A DNA stretch of 64,000 nucleotides. Origin: Prorocentrum cordatum. Lineage: Eukaryota > Sar > Dinophyceae > Prorocentrales > Prorocentraceae. Positions 1-11,700 of this stretch are shown here, piece after piece (position 1 is the stretch's first letter; every line of letters starts with the position of its first letter). The position numbers and the translations under genes are program-made. The notes beneath the pieces were generated by a model. The model had not been told where the DNA came from and made no database searches. It saw only the letters and a program-made list of their open reading frames with translations. Where the stretch lies: assembly GCA_963575745.1 (NCBI GenBank), contig CAUYUJ010010391.1, forward strand, positions 1 to 64,000, given 5' to 3'.

Positions 1-70
<70 letters not shown>

Positions 71-75
71 GACTA

Positions 76-162
<87 letters not shown>

Positions 163-230
163 TACTGCTACTACCGCTACCAGTACTACAACTGATCCTA
201 CTGGTACTACTTCTACTACTACGACTAGGA
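1..230. repeat. (CTA)n trinucleotide microsatellite
   Basis: The window opens inside an almost pure CTA/TAC array that becomes interrupted (TGC, CGC, GAT variants) after about 160. Its antisense translation is poly-valine and is not a gene. Confidence 0.97.
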
Positions 231-640
231 GCCGAAGAGGAGGAAGAGGAGGAGGGAGAGAAGGCGATGGGAGGCAAGACAGAAGGCGGTCGTCCTCGAG
301 TCCTACACGTAACCGACTCTGTCGACTCACACGACGGCGACGTCCTCGACCAGAATGCAGGTGGTGTGCGTCGTTGGGGCCCCTCGCCCTGGTGTGAGTA
401 GTCCCACCGGCCCTTTGGGCGTGAGTGGTTTAGCGAGCTCTCTCTGTTCTCAACCCCCCATCTTCCCCTTCGGGGAGGAGTTTACCCCTCCCCCTCCCCC
501 CTCCCCCTGGACCTGGACAGGGAGTCCGGGGCGTAGTCAGGGGGGTCTTTTTTGACTCCTGGGAGGGCCAAAAAACGACGACCCTCACGAGGATTCTGGC
601 CCCGTCGGGGGGGTACAGTTTGGCCCCTCTGCTCTTCTTT
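231..640. other. No gene seen
   Basis: GC-rich unique-looking DNA with short purine runs. The open frames are short and low in complexity. I see no coding, RNA or transposon signal. Confidence 0.6.
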
Positions 641-642
641 GA

Positions 643-792
643 AGCCAAAATCGTTGATTTTACTACGGTTTTGGCCCCATTTTGGCGTCCTGAGGGGGCC
701 GCGCTCATCTTCCTTCATAGCAAAATCATTGCTTTTACGAAGGTTTTGGGCTCATTTTGTTTTTTTCAGGGGGCAGCTCTCATTTGCGCTTC
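643..792. repeat. Tandem duplication, ~76-bp unit, two copies
   Basis: The block starting near 645 (core TTTTACTACGGTTTTGG) recurs near 721 (core TTTTACGAAGGTTTTGG), and both are followed by a similar stretch containing CATTTTG. Two diverged copies lie head to tail directly before the 11-bp minisatellite. Confidence 0.75.
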
Positions 793-794
793 TG

Positions 795-1032
795 AGGAGG
801 TCCCAAGAGGCCCCAAGATGGCCCCAAGAGGCTCCCAGGAGGCTCCCAAGAGGCCTCCAAGAGGCCCCCCAGACGCCCCCCAGCGGTCCCAAGAGGCCCC
901 CAAGAGGCCCCCAAGAGGCCCCCAAGAGGCCTCAAGAGGCCCCAAGAGGCCCCCAAGAGGCCCCCCAGAGGCCCCCAAGAGGCCCCCAAGAGGCCCCAAG
1001 AGGCTCCAAGAGGCCCCCAAGAGGCCCCACGA
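795..1032. repeat. 11-bp minisatellite, CCCCAAGAGGC type
   Basis: About twenty imperfect copies of CCCCAAGAGGC in tandem. All six frames stay open for long stretches, so the apparent proteins rich in PRGPQEAPKR are repeat translations. Related arrays occur near 7,770-8,250, 26,320-26,880, 36,530-36,670, 40,765-41,245, 49,660-49,800 and 62,760-63,350. Confidence 0.93.
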
Positions 1033-1530
1033 GGAGCCCGAACGACTCACACCAGGCCGAGGGGCCCGAACGACTCACACCACGATTAGCTCGAACGACT
1101 GCTACTGCTACTGCTACTGGTACTGCTACTGCTCGAACGACTCACACCAGGACGAGGGGCCCGAACGACTCACACCACGAGGACCCCGAACGACTCGCAC
1201 CACAAGGAGGGCCCCGAACGACTCACACCCGGACGAAGCGCCCGAACAACTCACACCAGGACGAGGCGCCCGAACGACTCACACCACGGAGCGGGCCCCG
1301 AACGGGTCTCTCTCCACGAGGAGCCCGAACGAATCACACCAGGAGGAGGGCCCGAACACTCACCCAGGAGAGGGGCCCGAACAACTCACACCACGAGAAG
1401 CCCGAACGACTCACACCAGGACGAAGAGCCCGAACGACTCACACCACGAAGAGCCCGAACGACTCACACCAGGAAGAAGGGCCCGAACGACTCACACCAG
1501 GACGAGAAACCCCAAACGACTCAAATCACG
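1030..1530. repeat. Degenerate ~25-bp minisatellite
   Basis: Roughly eighteen copies of a unit built on CCCGAACGACTCACACCA followed by a variable GGACGAGG-type spacer of 5-10 bp. Between 1,095 and 1,135 it is interrupted by a short CTACTG microsatellite. It directly follows the 11-bp array, sharing a CCC..GA..GAG core. Confidence 0.92.
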
Positions 1531-2465
1531 AGGAGCGCTTTCTCTCCCTCCTCCTCCGCCTCGTCCTTCTCCCGCTCCCCCCACAAGGAGGATGTACAAG
1601 GAGGCGGGAGGAAGGAGGAACAGGGGAGATTTGCGGGGGCAAGCGGACACACGCCTGAAAAACACGACTGTCGGCATGCTTCGCAAGAGTTGCTGTTGTG
1701 AGATGGGCTGGTGGGGATACGCGAAGCGTAAAGAATTTGGTTTTGTTGGTGCGCGGCGGCGCGGCAAACAGCAAGAGCTTCTGCGTCGCAGTTCTGCTGA
1801 TATCGGAACTATGGAAGCCCACTTCAATCAATCCACCAGAAGATGGTCACAAGCAAAGGCATGCATTCACTCAGTTCGGCATGGTTCAACAAAGTAAACA
1901 CAAACTACGATTGGATAGCTTTCAAACGAATCCCCAGCAAAACAAATCAATACCTTCATTTGCAGAACTTCAGCCATTTGGGAAGATCGGCCGGAGCCCC
2001 AACACTCACGCGCTACGTGCGGCAACGCTTCAGCAACGTGCGCGGGGGAGATCAAACAGATAATGGATAACAGAAATATTATCAATGGCTTCTTCTTGTT
2101 TCTTTTATTCGGGAACTTGAACGGACACGCTCCGATAGGCCGAAACAATCTTTAGGCCCGACCTTCTTTCAGCGCGAACCGTTTTTAGGGTCCGGGGCCT
2201 AGAAATGGCCTCCGACAAGCTGAAAAAAACAAAAACTAATATCAAAAACACCGGACCAGGAAATCAAATCCGTGTCAGTGTCAAATGCTCGTAGTAATCA
2301 TAACCAGTAGTAATAATAATTGAAACCACTTAAAATTGCCCGTGGTTATTTAAGACCAGGTCGTCATATCTTTTTCAGCAGCAGCGAACACGACGATCAA
2401 GCCCGAGCCCGAAAACCAGGCCGAGGTGAAACATACGCAGCCGGAAATCAAACGCCTCAGCGGCG
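1531..2465. other. No gene seen
   Basis: Mixed-composition DNA without repeats I can recognise. Frames up to about 120 codons occur but show no domain and no coherent exon structure. Confidence 0.5.
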
Positions 2466-2466
2466 T

Positions 2467-2526
2467 CAGAGGAGAGGGAGGAGGAGGAGGAGGAGGAGGA
2501 GGAGGAGGAGGAGGAGGAGGGAAGGA
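2467..2526. repeat. (GGA)n microsatellite
   Basis: Nearly pure GAG/GGA trinucleotide tract on the plus strand. One of about seventeen tracts of this class in the window. Confidence 0.95.
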
Positions 2527-3075
2527 AGAGGAAAGGAAGGACCTTAGATCACCTCCAAGTCTGCCAAGGGACACGCCTGCTCATAGGCCATGTAAGGCAA
2601 ATGCCCTCCTGGCCCGAGCACACATCTGTCTTGGCAGGGGATAGTCAAGCCGTTAGGAGAAAAAGAAAAGGGTTAATAGGGAAATCTATGTTATTGGCAA
2701 CATTCGGCGCCCAAATGCGCATGTTCGGTATTCGGGCATTTCTTTCCAACTTAGGTCCGATGCTACGGTACTGGTGTCGGACAATCATGTTATATACAAT
2801 GCAGTGACCCATGTCGGCACCGAAACCTACGAGGGCAACACAGGTAAGTGCCAAAACGCATTGCGATATATACGAACACTTTCTTGATGATCACCGATGT
2901 TTTCATAACGACCTGCGCCTGTTCCCAGAAAAGGCAAGGCCTCCTAAACGGGCACAGCCTGGCGGAACCTGTCCTTAGGCCGCAACAATTATTCCAAGAG
3001 AGCTGCTTCCAGAAGGGCTGCTACGGCAATCTATTTTATACTTGCCTCATATGTTGTCCTGGCCTCTTCCAGCTG
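2527..3075. other. No gene seen
   Basis: Unique-looking, less GC-rich DNA. No supported feature. Confidence 0.5.
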
Positions 3076-3076
3076 A

Positions 3077-3110
<34 letters not shown>

Positions 3111-3142
3111 TCTCTCTCTCTCTCTCTCTCTCCCTCTCTCTC

Positions 3143-3174
<32 letters not shown>

Positions 3175-3202
3175 TGTATGTATGTATGTATGTATGTATG
3201 TG

Positions 3203-3237
<35 letters not shown>

Positions 3238-3240
3238 ATC
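3076..3240. repeat. Compound microsatellite (CT)n-(TATG)n-(TA)n
   Basis: A CT tract (3,076-3,143), then about fifteen TATG units, then an alternating TA tract ending near 3,232. Apparent proteins here are pure repeat translation. Confidence 0.97.
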
Positions 3241-3529
3241 GATCGTGTACGTATGTATGTGTATAGATATACACGCGAATATGTTTCTCGTTGTTCCTCT
3301 CTGTCTTTCGTCTTCCTTTCTCATTGGTTACAACATGTTTAGCTTGTTGGGCTGGCAGAGAACAGGAGGGCAAATGTTGTTATCATCGCATGACTTGATG
3401 TTTTCAATGCTGGGCGGGTGTGTCGAAATTCTGGGCGGCAAGCATTGACAAATGGTACGTGCAGCTTGGCATGTCAATGAAGCCGTGCGAGACATGCATG
3501 CGCAATGTGGCCATATTTCGACAACGAAA

Positions 3530-3625
3530 CTTGACAAATTTTGGTGCGCATCCCCTGGCTCGAAGAGTGGGGCCCAGCGCCCATCCAAGAAACCCGTGCG
3601 GATTTCCGAACATTTATAAGAACGC
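3530..3625. repeat. Diverged arm of foldback family D
   Basis: The stretch 3,566-3,612 is the reverse complement of the family D arm seen in TSR3 intron 5: it contains GGGCCCAGCGCCCATCCAAG and then GTGCGGATTT, against the D core of GGATTTCTTGG and GCGCTGGGCCCC. A GAGCCAGGGG block shared with the D interior lies beside it. Only one arm is clear, so this is a decayed copy far from any recognised gene. Confidence 0.55.
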
Positions 3626-3739
3626 CGATGTGTACGAAAATGTTTTCCCGCAAAGGTTTTCCCCACCGTCCTGTGTCTAAGGCGGTATGAAATCCATTCC
3701 CCTCCTGTTCTGCTCCTCCCCCTCCTCCTGCCTCCTCCA

Positions 3740-4565
3740 GCTCCCTGTGTGGCTGCGAATTGCGCCATTTCTGTGGACTCCTGGGGGGGGTCCAACCGAG
3801 TAGGGGGACACGCGTATCCAGCCGGGACCTCGTGGCTCCCTGGGTGGCTGCGAAGTGCGCAACTGCCGCCACTTTCGGGGGCTCCTGTGAGTTCCAGCGG
3901 GGACGGGCCACGCAAATCCAGCCGGGAACTCGCAGTTCCCTAATAGATGTGGAATGCGCAACTGCCGCCACTCTGGTGGGGTCCTGGGAAGATTCACGGA
4001 AAAAGGGGCCACGCGAATCCAGCCAGGACCTGGCAGTTTCTTGACTGGTTGCGTCATGCGCAACTGTCGTCATTTTCGTAGGCCCCTTGGAAATTCAGCG
4101 GAATGCGGGGCCACGTGGATTCAGCCAGGTCCTCGCAGCTCCCGGGGTAGCAGCGAAGTGCGCAACTGCCGCGGCTTTCGTGGGCCCGTGGTAACTCCAG
4201 CGTAATAAAGACACGCTGGTCCAGCCAAGACCTCGCGGTTTCCTGGGCGGCTGCGAAGTGGCAGCTGTCGCCAGGTTCGTGGGCTCCTGGGAGGTCCAGC
4301 GGGAAAAGGGCGGCTTCTGGGGCGGCTGCGAAGCAGCAGCTGTCGCCACTTTCATGGGCTCCGCGGGGGTCCAGCGTAAAAGGGGGCGACGCAGATCTAG
4401 CCGGGACCTCGCGGTTCCCGCAAGTATCTTACTTTCCTGGGTGGTCCAGGCCACGCGGGTCCAGCCTGGACCTCGTAGTTCCACAATGCGCAACTGTCAC
4501 CACTTTCGTGAGCTCCTGGGAAATCCACCTGAATGGGGGGCCGCGCGAATCAGGCCAAGACCCGT
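3740..4565. repeat. ~100-bp tandem satellite, about eight diverged copies
   Basis: Each unit holds GTGCGCAACTGCCGCCACTT, a variant of GGGCTCCTGGGA, a variant of CCAGCGG, then GCCACGCGAATCCAGCC and GACCTCG. Copies of the GCGCAACTG landmark begin near 3,757, 3,849, 3,949, 4,050, 4,152, 4,250, 4,326 and 4,482, giving a period near 100 bp with one short and one long unit. Open frames across it are repeat shadows. Confidence 0.88.
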
Positions 4566-5058
4566 CCTGGGCGCAGCTGGCGGACCTGGCCACGCGCCTC
4601 CAGATCCAAGGTTTGCTGCCCGCACGGAACATGCTTGAAACAGTCAGTGGAGATGGCGCGCGCGCTCGGCTTTACCAAATTCCTGCGCGATTGAAGGGAA
4701 GAGAACGGCAAGCGGTGAAAGGCGAAAACGCGCACTGGCTACTACTTTAGCGACGCCGTCGGCGATGCTTGCGACGGGCAAATACGGCTCGAATATGAAA
4801 GGGCGCGCGCCCATGTGGCGCGTGGCGCTGTGCCGTCAAGGGCCGCGCGGCGCTGTTGCAACACAGAACGCAGGGCGCTGGAACGTCACGTAGCGCATGG
4901 CGTTGCCCTCAGTGGCCCTTCCCTTCCTCGTCCTCAAGCGCCCGCCCCCCGCAACGGCACCGCGGGCGAACCGAGCAGATGTACCGCATGTCGCCGTTAC
5001 TCTCGCAAGCGTGTGTTTCTTTTCCCTCGCAACCCTCCTTGCCCTCCTCCCCCTTTTC
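4566..5058. other. No gene seen
   Basis: GC-rich DNA with several short GGCGC and CGCGC words and no recognisable gene or element. Confidence 0.5.
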
Positions 5059-5103
5059 CTCCTCTTGCTCCTCCTCCTCCTCCTCCTCCTCCTCCTCCTC
5101 CCA
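5059..5103. repeat. (CCT)n microsatellite
   Basis: Uninterrupted CTC/CCT tract on the plus strand inside a longer pyrimidine-rich stretch (5,010-5,120). Confidence 0.9.
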
Positions 5104-5560
5104 CTTTTCTTCCCCGTTCTATGTTGCGCAGGTGTGCGACGTGGGGCCCGACATTTCATCGCCCATCCGAATGTTCCATATCTCGCAATGTGTACTTGTG
5201 TATGAAGCGTTCACATCAATAGTCGCCTCACGTGCAGATGGGGTTGGGGCACGTCTAGCGTAAATTCTCGTATTTCCGTGAAGACACAATGCCGACAATT
5301 TCGATCTAGGCTTCAAAATAATGGCAATCGCGGGTCGGACACTTTCGTCGTGGAAAGGTTTTTCGACGTTTTCGTCCTTCGGGGGCCCTCGCTGGGCCCC
5401 GAGGCAATTAAAGACAACTCGGGCTGAAAAGCGTAAGAAAAGGTCGGGACTTCTGAGAGAGCGCGTTTCACGGGCGCTTGCCCTGGGAGCATTCGGCGGC
5501 GCGTTTCGAACCGGAGGGTGGGGGATTCCCCTCACCCCTGACCCCCCTTCCAAAACTCCC
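5104..5560. other. No gene seen
   Basis: No repeat or coding signal that I can support. Confidence 0.45.
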
Positions 5561-5800
5561 CCCGTCCCAGGGGGGGGGTTCAAACCCCCCCCCCCTCCCC
5601 TCCTTGGCGCCGGCGCTGGCGGCGGCCAGCAGCGCCGACGGCAGACGCAGCGACGATGACCAGAGAGGGCCCAAGGGGGGGGGAGGTGCAAAACCCCCTT
5701 TTGGCCCCAGCGCCGGCGCCGGCGCTGGCGGCGGCCAGTAGCACCGACTGCGGGAACGCGGCGACGTTGACAAGAGAGGGCCAAAAGGCCGCAGAGGTAA
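5561..5800. repeat. G/C homopolymer hairpins plus a ~111-bp direct duplication
   Basis: A G-run followed by TTCAAA and a C-run forms a hairpin near 5,571-5,600. The block starting GGCGCTGGCGGCGGCCAG near 5,616 recurs near 5,727, and both are followed by a CGACG-rich stretch ending in AGAGAGGGCC. The duplication sits directly before the CAC array. Confidence 0.7.
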
Positions 5801-5817
5801 AACACAAATCGCCATAT

Positions 5818-7018
5818 ACATCACCACAACAACCACCACCACCACAAACCACCATGCCACCACCACCACCACCACCACAACCATCATCAACACCAGCACT
5901 ACCTGACCCAAGGCCAAAACACGGTCGCGGGAAGACCCGAAGGCCTCACCAAGACCACCATCATCACCACAAACCACCACACCACCACCACCACCGCCAC
6001 CACCACCATCAACCAGCACAACCCACCACCACCACAACCACCACCACCACAAACCACAGCACAACCACCACACCACCAAAAACGCCACCACCACCGCCAC
6101 AGCCCACCACAACCACCACGACCACCACGACCACCACAAACCACCTCACCACTACCACCACCACCACCGTCACCACCACCACCACCACAACCCACCACCA
6201 CCACAAACCACACCACCACCGCCATCACCACCAGCCACCACCACCAACACCACCACCAGCAGCACACTCACCACCACCACCATCACAACCCACCACCACC
6301 ACCACAAATCACCAGCCACCACCACCACAACTCACCATCACCACCACCATAACCCACCACGCAACCACCACCACCACAGCCACCATCACCACCACCACCA
6401 CCACAACCCACCACCACCACCACCACACCCACAACAACCCACCACCACGACCACCACCACCACCACACTTTATCACACTACCGCCAACGCTACAACCACC
6501 ACCTCACTACCAGAACAACCTACCACCACCACCAAAAGCCACCACACCACCGCCACCACCACCACCACAACCCACCACAACCACCACGACCACCACCACC
6601 ACCACAAACCACCACACCACTACCACCACCATCACCACCACCACGACCACCACCACTACAACCCACCACCACCACCACAAACCACCACACCACCACCACA
6701 GCCACCACCACCACCACTACAACCAGCAGAACCCCCCACCAACACAATCACCACCATCACCACAAACCACCACACCACGGCCACCACCACCACAACCCCC
6801 CACAACCACCACGACTACCATCACCACCGCAAACCACCACACCACTACCACCACCATCACCACCACCACCGCCACCACCACAACCACAACCCACCACTAC
6901 CACCACCACCACCACCACCACCACTACCACAAACCATCACACCACCAGCACAACAACCACCAAAACCATCACCACTACCACCCACAACCCACCACACCAC
7001 CACAGCTCACCACCACCA
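5818..7018. repeat. 1.2-kb CAC/CCA trinucleotide-derived array
   Basis: A long array of CAC, CCA and ACC trinucleotides with frequent single-base variants (AAA, GCC, ACG, CAT). The plus-strand frame reads as a Thr/His/Pro-rich protein and the minus frame as Val/Trp/Gly; both are repeat translation with no domain. Higher-order units such as ACAACCACCACGACCACCAC recur at 6,110, 6,576 and 6,794. Confidence 0.95.
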
Positions 7019-7765
7019 TCAACATCTCAGAGAGGCCGCAAGAGACGTCCAAGAGGCGCCCAGGAGGCTCCACAAATGCCCTTCAGAGGCTCCGGAGAGC
7101 CCTCTGACGAGACCCAAAGAGGCATCCATGAGGACTCTGACCCAAAAACCAGGCACGGTGGCGGAGCGTCGTCGTCGTCGTCGTCGTCATCGTTGTCGCC
7201 GTCGGCTTTGTCGACGCTCCCCGCCGCCGCCGCCAATCGCCGCAAGCGCCGGCGCCGGCCAACAAAAGGAAGTCGTCGTCTTCATCGACGCTCCCCGCCG
7301 CCGCCGCCGGTTGCCACCGACGCCAGCGCTGGCACGAGGAGAGGGAGAGAGGAGAAACACGGGGGGGGGGTTTGAACCCCTACCCCCCCTCCGTTACAAA
7401 AGAGGGGGGGTGTTCGAACCCCACCCCCCTCAATTCAGGGGGGGTGGTCCGGTTCCAAATTCCTTCCCCCTCCAAGCGCCCACAGAACGCGCTCTTTCGG
7501 ACTTCTGGGGGACCCCGTATTGAGAAACCCAGGACATCGGATGCCTGGGATGATACTTCTCACTCACTGTGGATCCAGGGGGGTCGCCACGTCGTGAGAC
7601 TCCCTGCTGGACTGCTGTCTCGCTGGGCGTTCCTTGTCGTCTTTCGTTGTCCCGTCCTGCCTCATGTTCCCTGCTTCTCGTCTCTCCAGTCTTACTTATT
7701 TTCAGCTGTCTACTACGGGGGCCCTCGGCGTAAAACAAGCCACCCGGGATGGTGCGCGCTAAGTC
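7019..7765. other. No gene; GTC tract and G-run hairpins
   Basis: Contains a short GTC/TCG microsatellite (7,168-7,200) and, at 7,360-7,450, three G-run and C-run pairs of the type already seen at 5,571, including GTTCGAACCCC. The rest is featureless. Confidence 0.6.
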
Positions 7766-7767
7766 TT

Positions 7768-8262
7768 CCAAGAGCGCCTCAAGAGGGCCGTAAGAGCCCG
7801 AGACGGCATGAGTCTACCTCAAGGCGGCCCCGAGACGGTCTAAGAGGCCCCAGAAGAGCCCACCGTATCGTGGAACAGCCCCGACTTCTTCAATGGTTTC
7901 AGTTGACAGTGTTCCTCCTGAAATCTCCCAAGGTAGCTTCAATGCGGCCCCAGATGCCCAACTATAGGTCCAAACTCGCTCGTGGTCCCAAGGCGGCCTC
8001 TAGAGGCCGCATGACGCCGCCAACATCGTTCACGATGGCCCCAAGTCGGCCAGAATATTCTCCCAAGCTCCCAATAATCCCCAACATTGCCCCTGGCGGT
8101 TCCAATGCAGCCCCACTGTTTCAAGAGGTAACCCTGAGGTGGCCACCAGAAGCCCAAGATGCCCCTTCATATGCTCTCGTATGACCCAAGACACACCCGA
8201 GGTGGCCCAAACATGCTCCCAAGACGGCTCTTCCTGGGGCCCGCGGGGGTTGCGTAGCTCTT
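7768..8262. repeat. Degenerate 11/12-bp minisatellite, GGCCCCAAGA type
   Basis: Spaced, strongly diverged copies of the CCCAAGAGGCC word (for example CAAGAGGGCC, CCCAAGGCGGCC, CCCAAGATGCC) with longer spacers than at 795-1,032. A second patch lies at 8,545-8,645. An older state of the same minisatellite family. Confidence 0.7.
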
Positions 8263-8270
8263 CAGACAGA

Positions 8271-8325
8271 GAAAGCATGCAGCAGGAGAGAAAGAGAGAG
8301 AAAGAAATAGAGGGAGAAAGAGAAG

Positions 8326-8360
<35 letters not shown>

Positions 8361-8388
8361 GGAGAGAGAGAGAGAGAGAGAGAAACAC
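8271..8388. repeat. (GA)n microsatellite
   Basis: Interrupted GA dinucleotide tract on the plus strand with occasional AAA and GGA interruptions. Confidence 0.95.
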
Positions 8389-8762
8389 AAGTAGGTAGCA
8401 ATGGTAATCAAACCTCTGTAAATCACATGATCTACTCACAATCGTATGTGCTGAATATAGCTTGCTATGAACCGTTGGCGCATACTCCTGCAGTGGGTTG
8501 TCAACGAGTAGACGGCGTCCAGATAATCGGCAGGGCAGCGACAATATAGGTCCAAGATCGCCCAAGATGGCCTTCAGAGGAGCGAAGACGCCACCAACAT
8601 CGCTCAAGATGGCCCCAGATCGACCCCCAAATGCTCCCAATAAATACATGGCCCTCGGATGCCTCGTGATACTGCCGAGCGGGCTCGGCGGATTCTTGCA
8701 TAAATTCAAGGCGGAGAGGCGGAGGGCCGCGCGGGCGCTTACAGCCGCCTGCCGAGGCCGCC

Positions 8763-11700
8763 TCAGCCCGCGGCGCGCGTCCCCGCGCGGCCTGCGCGGG
8801 CGGCCGCTCCCGTCGCGGCTCGCCCGCGCTCGCGGGCCGCCGCTGCGTCCGCGAAGCCGTGGGCTCCACGTACACCCTCGAGCCCTGGGCGGGACCGCCG
8901 CGGCTCGGCGGCCTCCTCCCGCGGGGCCGCCGCGGCCAGCCGCCGCGTAGCCGCGGCGCTCGGCGGCGCAGCCGCCTGGCTCCCAGCGCCAGCCGCAGGC
9001 GGTGGGGGCTGGGCGGCTGCTGGCAGCCGCTGCGCTGGCACGGGCGTTGCCACGAGCGCCTGCCCCTCCGCGCCGTGGCCCTGCCTGGCCTGGAGTGCCG
9101 CCGCCCAGCGCCGGCGCGTGCACTCCGTTGGAGAGGCCAGCGGCGCGATCCGCTCCTTCGACGCTGGCAGGATGCCGCGAGCGAAGTCCGACCGCGCCTG
9201 GGCTCTGGATCCCTTCTTGCACTTGGGCTGCCCAGCCGCCGCGTTGGCCCCGCACTGCTTGCCCAGGCCGCGGCGCGCGTACCTGGGGGGGCGGCAGTTC
9301 ATCCAGCAAGCCGCGCAGACCAAGAAGGGCTCGGAGTCGTCACCTTCGACTCTCGACTCCATGAGGAGGTGGCCGTTGACCCTCCATCCCGCTGGACGGG
9401 CTGCATCAGCCGCCTCCGCAGTGGCTGGTCCGCTGCTCGCCGCCTCCGCCGCCGCCAGGCGCGGGCAGGGCGCGGGGGCTGAGGCCTCGCGGCGCCTCGG
9501 CTGCACCTGCGCCCTGCGCTGGGCGACGCGTCGCAGGGCATCCGCGGGCGACGCGGCCGAGGCGGGGCGGCGCACCATGGGCGAAGGGCGCGAGCTGGAG
9601 GCGCCGGCAGCCGCCACCGCTGCCAGGGCCGCCGCCGTGGCGAGGAGGGGGCCGCCATCAGCCGCCGAGGCCTGCGCCTCGGCGTAGCCACCGCAAAGCT
9701 CCGCGTCGATCTCCTTCACGTTGCCATCGCCATACAGCGCGACGTGCTCCGCGTCGCGTGGCGCCTGGCGAACCTGCCGCGGGCGGCGCGCCAAGGGGGC
9801 AGCTGGGGGCGGCAGGCTGCTGTCTGCAGGCCGCGGCGGCTGCCCAGGGCCTCCGCCAGCGGCGTGCCCGACAGCGGCGGCTGCCTCGCGGCCCTCGGGG
9901 AGCTCGATGGGTTCCGAGATGCCGCTGCCGCGCGCCAGCGCCGCGCCGTCAGGAGCAGCCAACAGCGCGTCCAGCCCCGCGATGCCAGCCGCGCGCACCT
10001 CCACGTCGTGTTTCTTCCCTAACTGGCCGCGCCCCTGGGACTGCGACTTCGGTGGGCTGAATCCACCTGTCCCAGGGGCGGGCTCCGCCGCGGCGGCGAA
10101 CAGGGGGTCGGCCTCGCCGTCGAGCTCCTCCGCAATGCAGGGGGTGAGGTCCCGCAAGCCCGACTCCGTGTCCTGGACCTCGAAATCGGCGGCGAAGCGC
10201 GCCGCGAAGCGGGTGCGGGCCTGGCAGCCCTGGAGCAGGCGGGCCTCCTCGTCGGCGATGGCGTGCATCGCCGCGCCCGCCTTCGCGAGCTGGCCCAAGA
10301 GGCGGTTGCCGAAGAGCTCCACCTCCATGAGGTCGCCCCGCTCGATGGCCGCCCGCGAACGGGAGGGGATGAGCTTCAGGGCAGACGGCGCCGCACCCCT
10401 CGCCTGCGCCACCCACTCGCCAACGGTCGTGAGAACCGCCACCGACCAGACCGCGCTCCTGATCATCAGGTCGTTGTTGACGCAGGAGCCGTCCGTGAAG
10501 ACGAGGGTGCCCGCGGGCACCACGAGTGCGCCCGCGTCCCAGCCGCGCGAGCGGCGCTCCCCGCCAGGGACACAGCGCGGCCTCTGCACCTGGCACTGGG
10601 CGCCGACGAAGAGGTCCTGGCAGAAGAGCTCCTCGTAGCGGTGGCCCATCAAGCTCACCAACTCGGCAGTTCGCTTGAAACGGTCGTGGCCGGTCCGCGC
10701 GTAGAACTTGCCGTCGAGATAGACTGAGGCTGCCCCAAAGCCAAGCTGGCGGGCGAGCGCGAGCCCCAGGTTGTGTGGGTAGACCGCCATGTCACAGCTG
10801 TTCGCATCCTCGCCCCAGACCAAAGTGGGCTGGTGGTCCTTCTCCCACTTGACACCGTAGCGGCGGCGCACCCTGCGCCAGATGCGCAACCACTTGCCCA
10901 TGGGGCCGATCGGGCGGCGGCCTCCGTCTGGCTTCCCCAGGAAGAGGAACACCGTGGTGAAGAGGGCCGTGGGCTGCGGCTGCAACACCCAAGCCGTGAG
11001 CACCTCTGCCATCATATCGGCGAAGGGCCTGCCCTGGGAGAGGACCAGCCGCGGGTGGAACGCATCCCAGCCCAGAGCGGTCTGCTTCGGGAGCGACTTC
11101 GCCGCCTCGAGGCTGTCGCCCACCGTGAACGGGGGCAACGCCATGGAGCAGATCCAATCGGCTGGTCTGGTCCTGTGCTCCCTATCGGCTCCTTTCCAGA
11201 AGGCCTTCCACTCAATGCGGACCTGGTTCTGGGCTTGCTGGACTACAACGGGGAGCGTCAGCCAGTCGGGGCAGCGCGCGATCACCGAGTCCAGCACCTG
11301 ATCGCGGTCCTGTATGACATCGCGGGCTCCCTTCGCCCCTTTCGTCGAGGCCACGTCCACGTAGTCCATCCAGCGCAGCCTGGCCGCCTTGGCTTCTTCT
11401 TTGCAGAGTCTCGCCGCCGCGCTCTCGATCATCTGCAGGAAGGCCTGCCCTTGCACAGAGGGCTCTTGGATCACCACAGTCAGCGAGTCCAGCTTAGTGC
11501 CTTCAAACATGGAGCAGCCCGCCTGCTCGAGCTTGGGCCCCAAGCTCTTGGCCACCTGCACCAGGTGCTTCATGTAGCCCCCGTGCCCCTCAGGGGGTGA
11601 GCTGACGGCAGCAGCCGCGCTGAGCTGCCTGGCGATCCTCCCGAGGCAGCGCCAGCACTTGGTGAGGGGGCTAAGCTTCCTGACAGCCTCCGTGCGCTGC

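Noticed and set aside
552-1897. Overlapping plus-strand frames of 368 and 425 codons rich in PRGPQEAP and ERLTP
   Set aside because: Both follow the 11-bp and ~25-bp minisatellites in two different frames at once, the mark of repeat translation.
5656-7107. 483-codon Thr/His/Pro-rich open frame
   Set aside because: Translation of the CAC/CCA array; no domain, and the opposite strand is equally open.
10773-11600. Plus-strand frames opposite the reverse transcriptase
   Set aside because: GC-rich antisense shadows; the conserved RT and RNase H motifs are on the minus strand.
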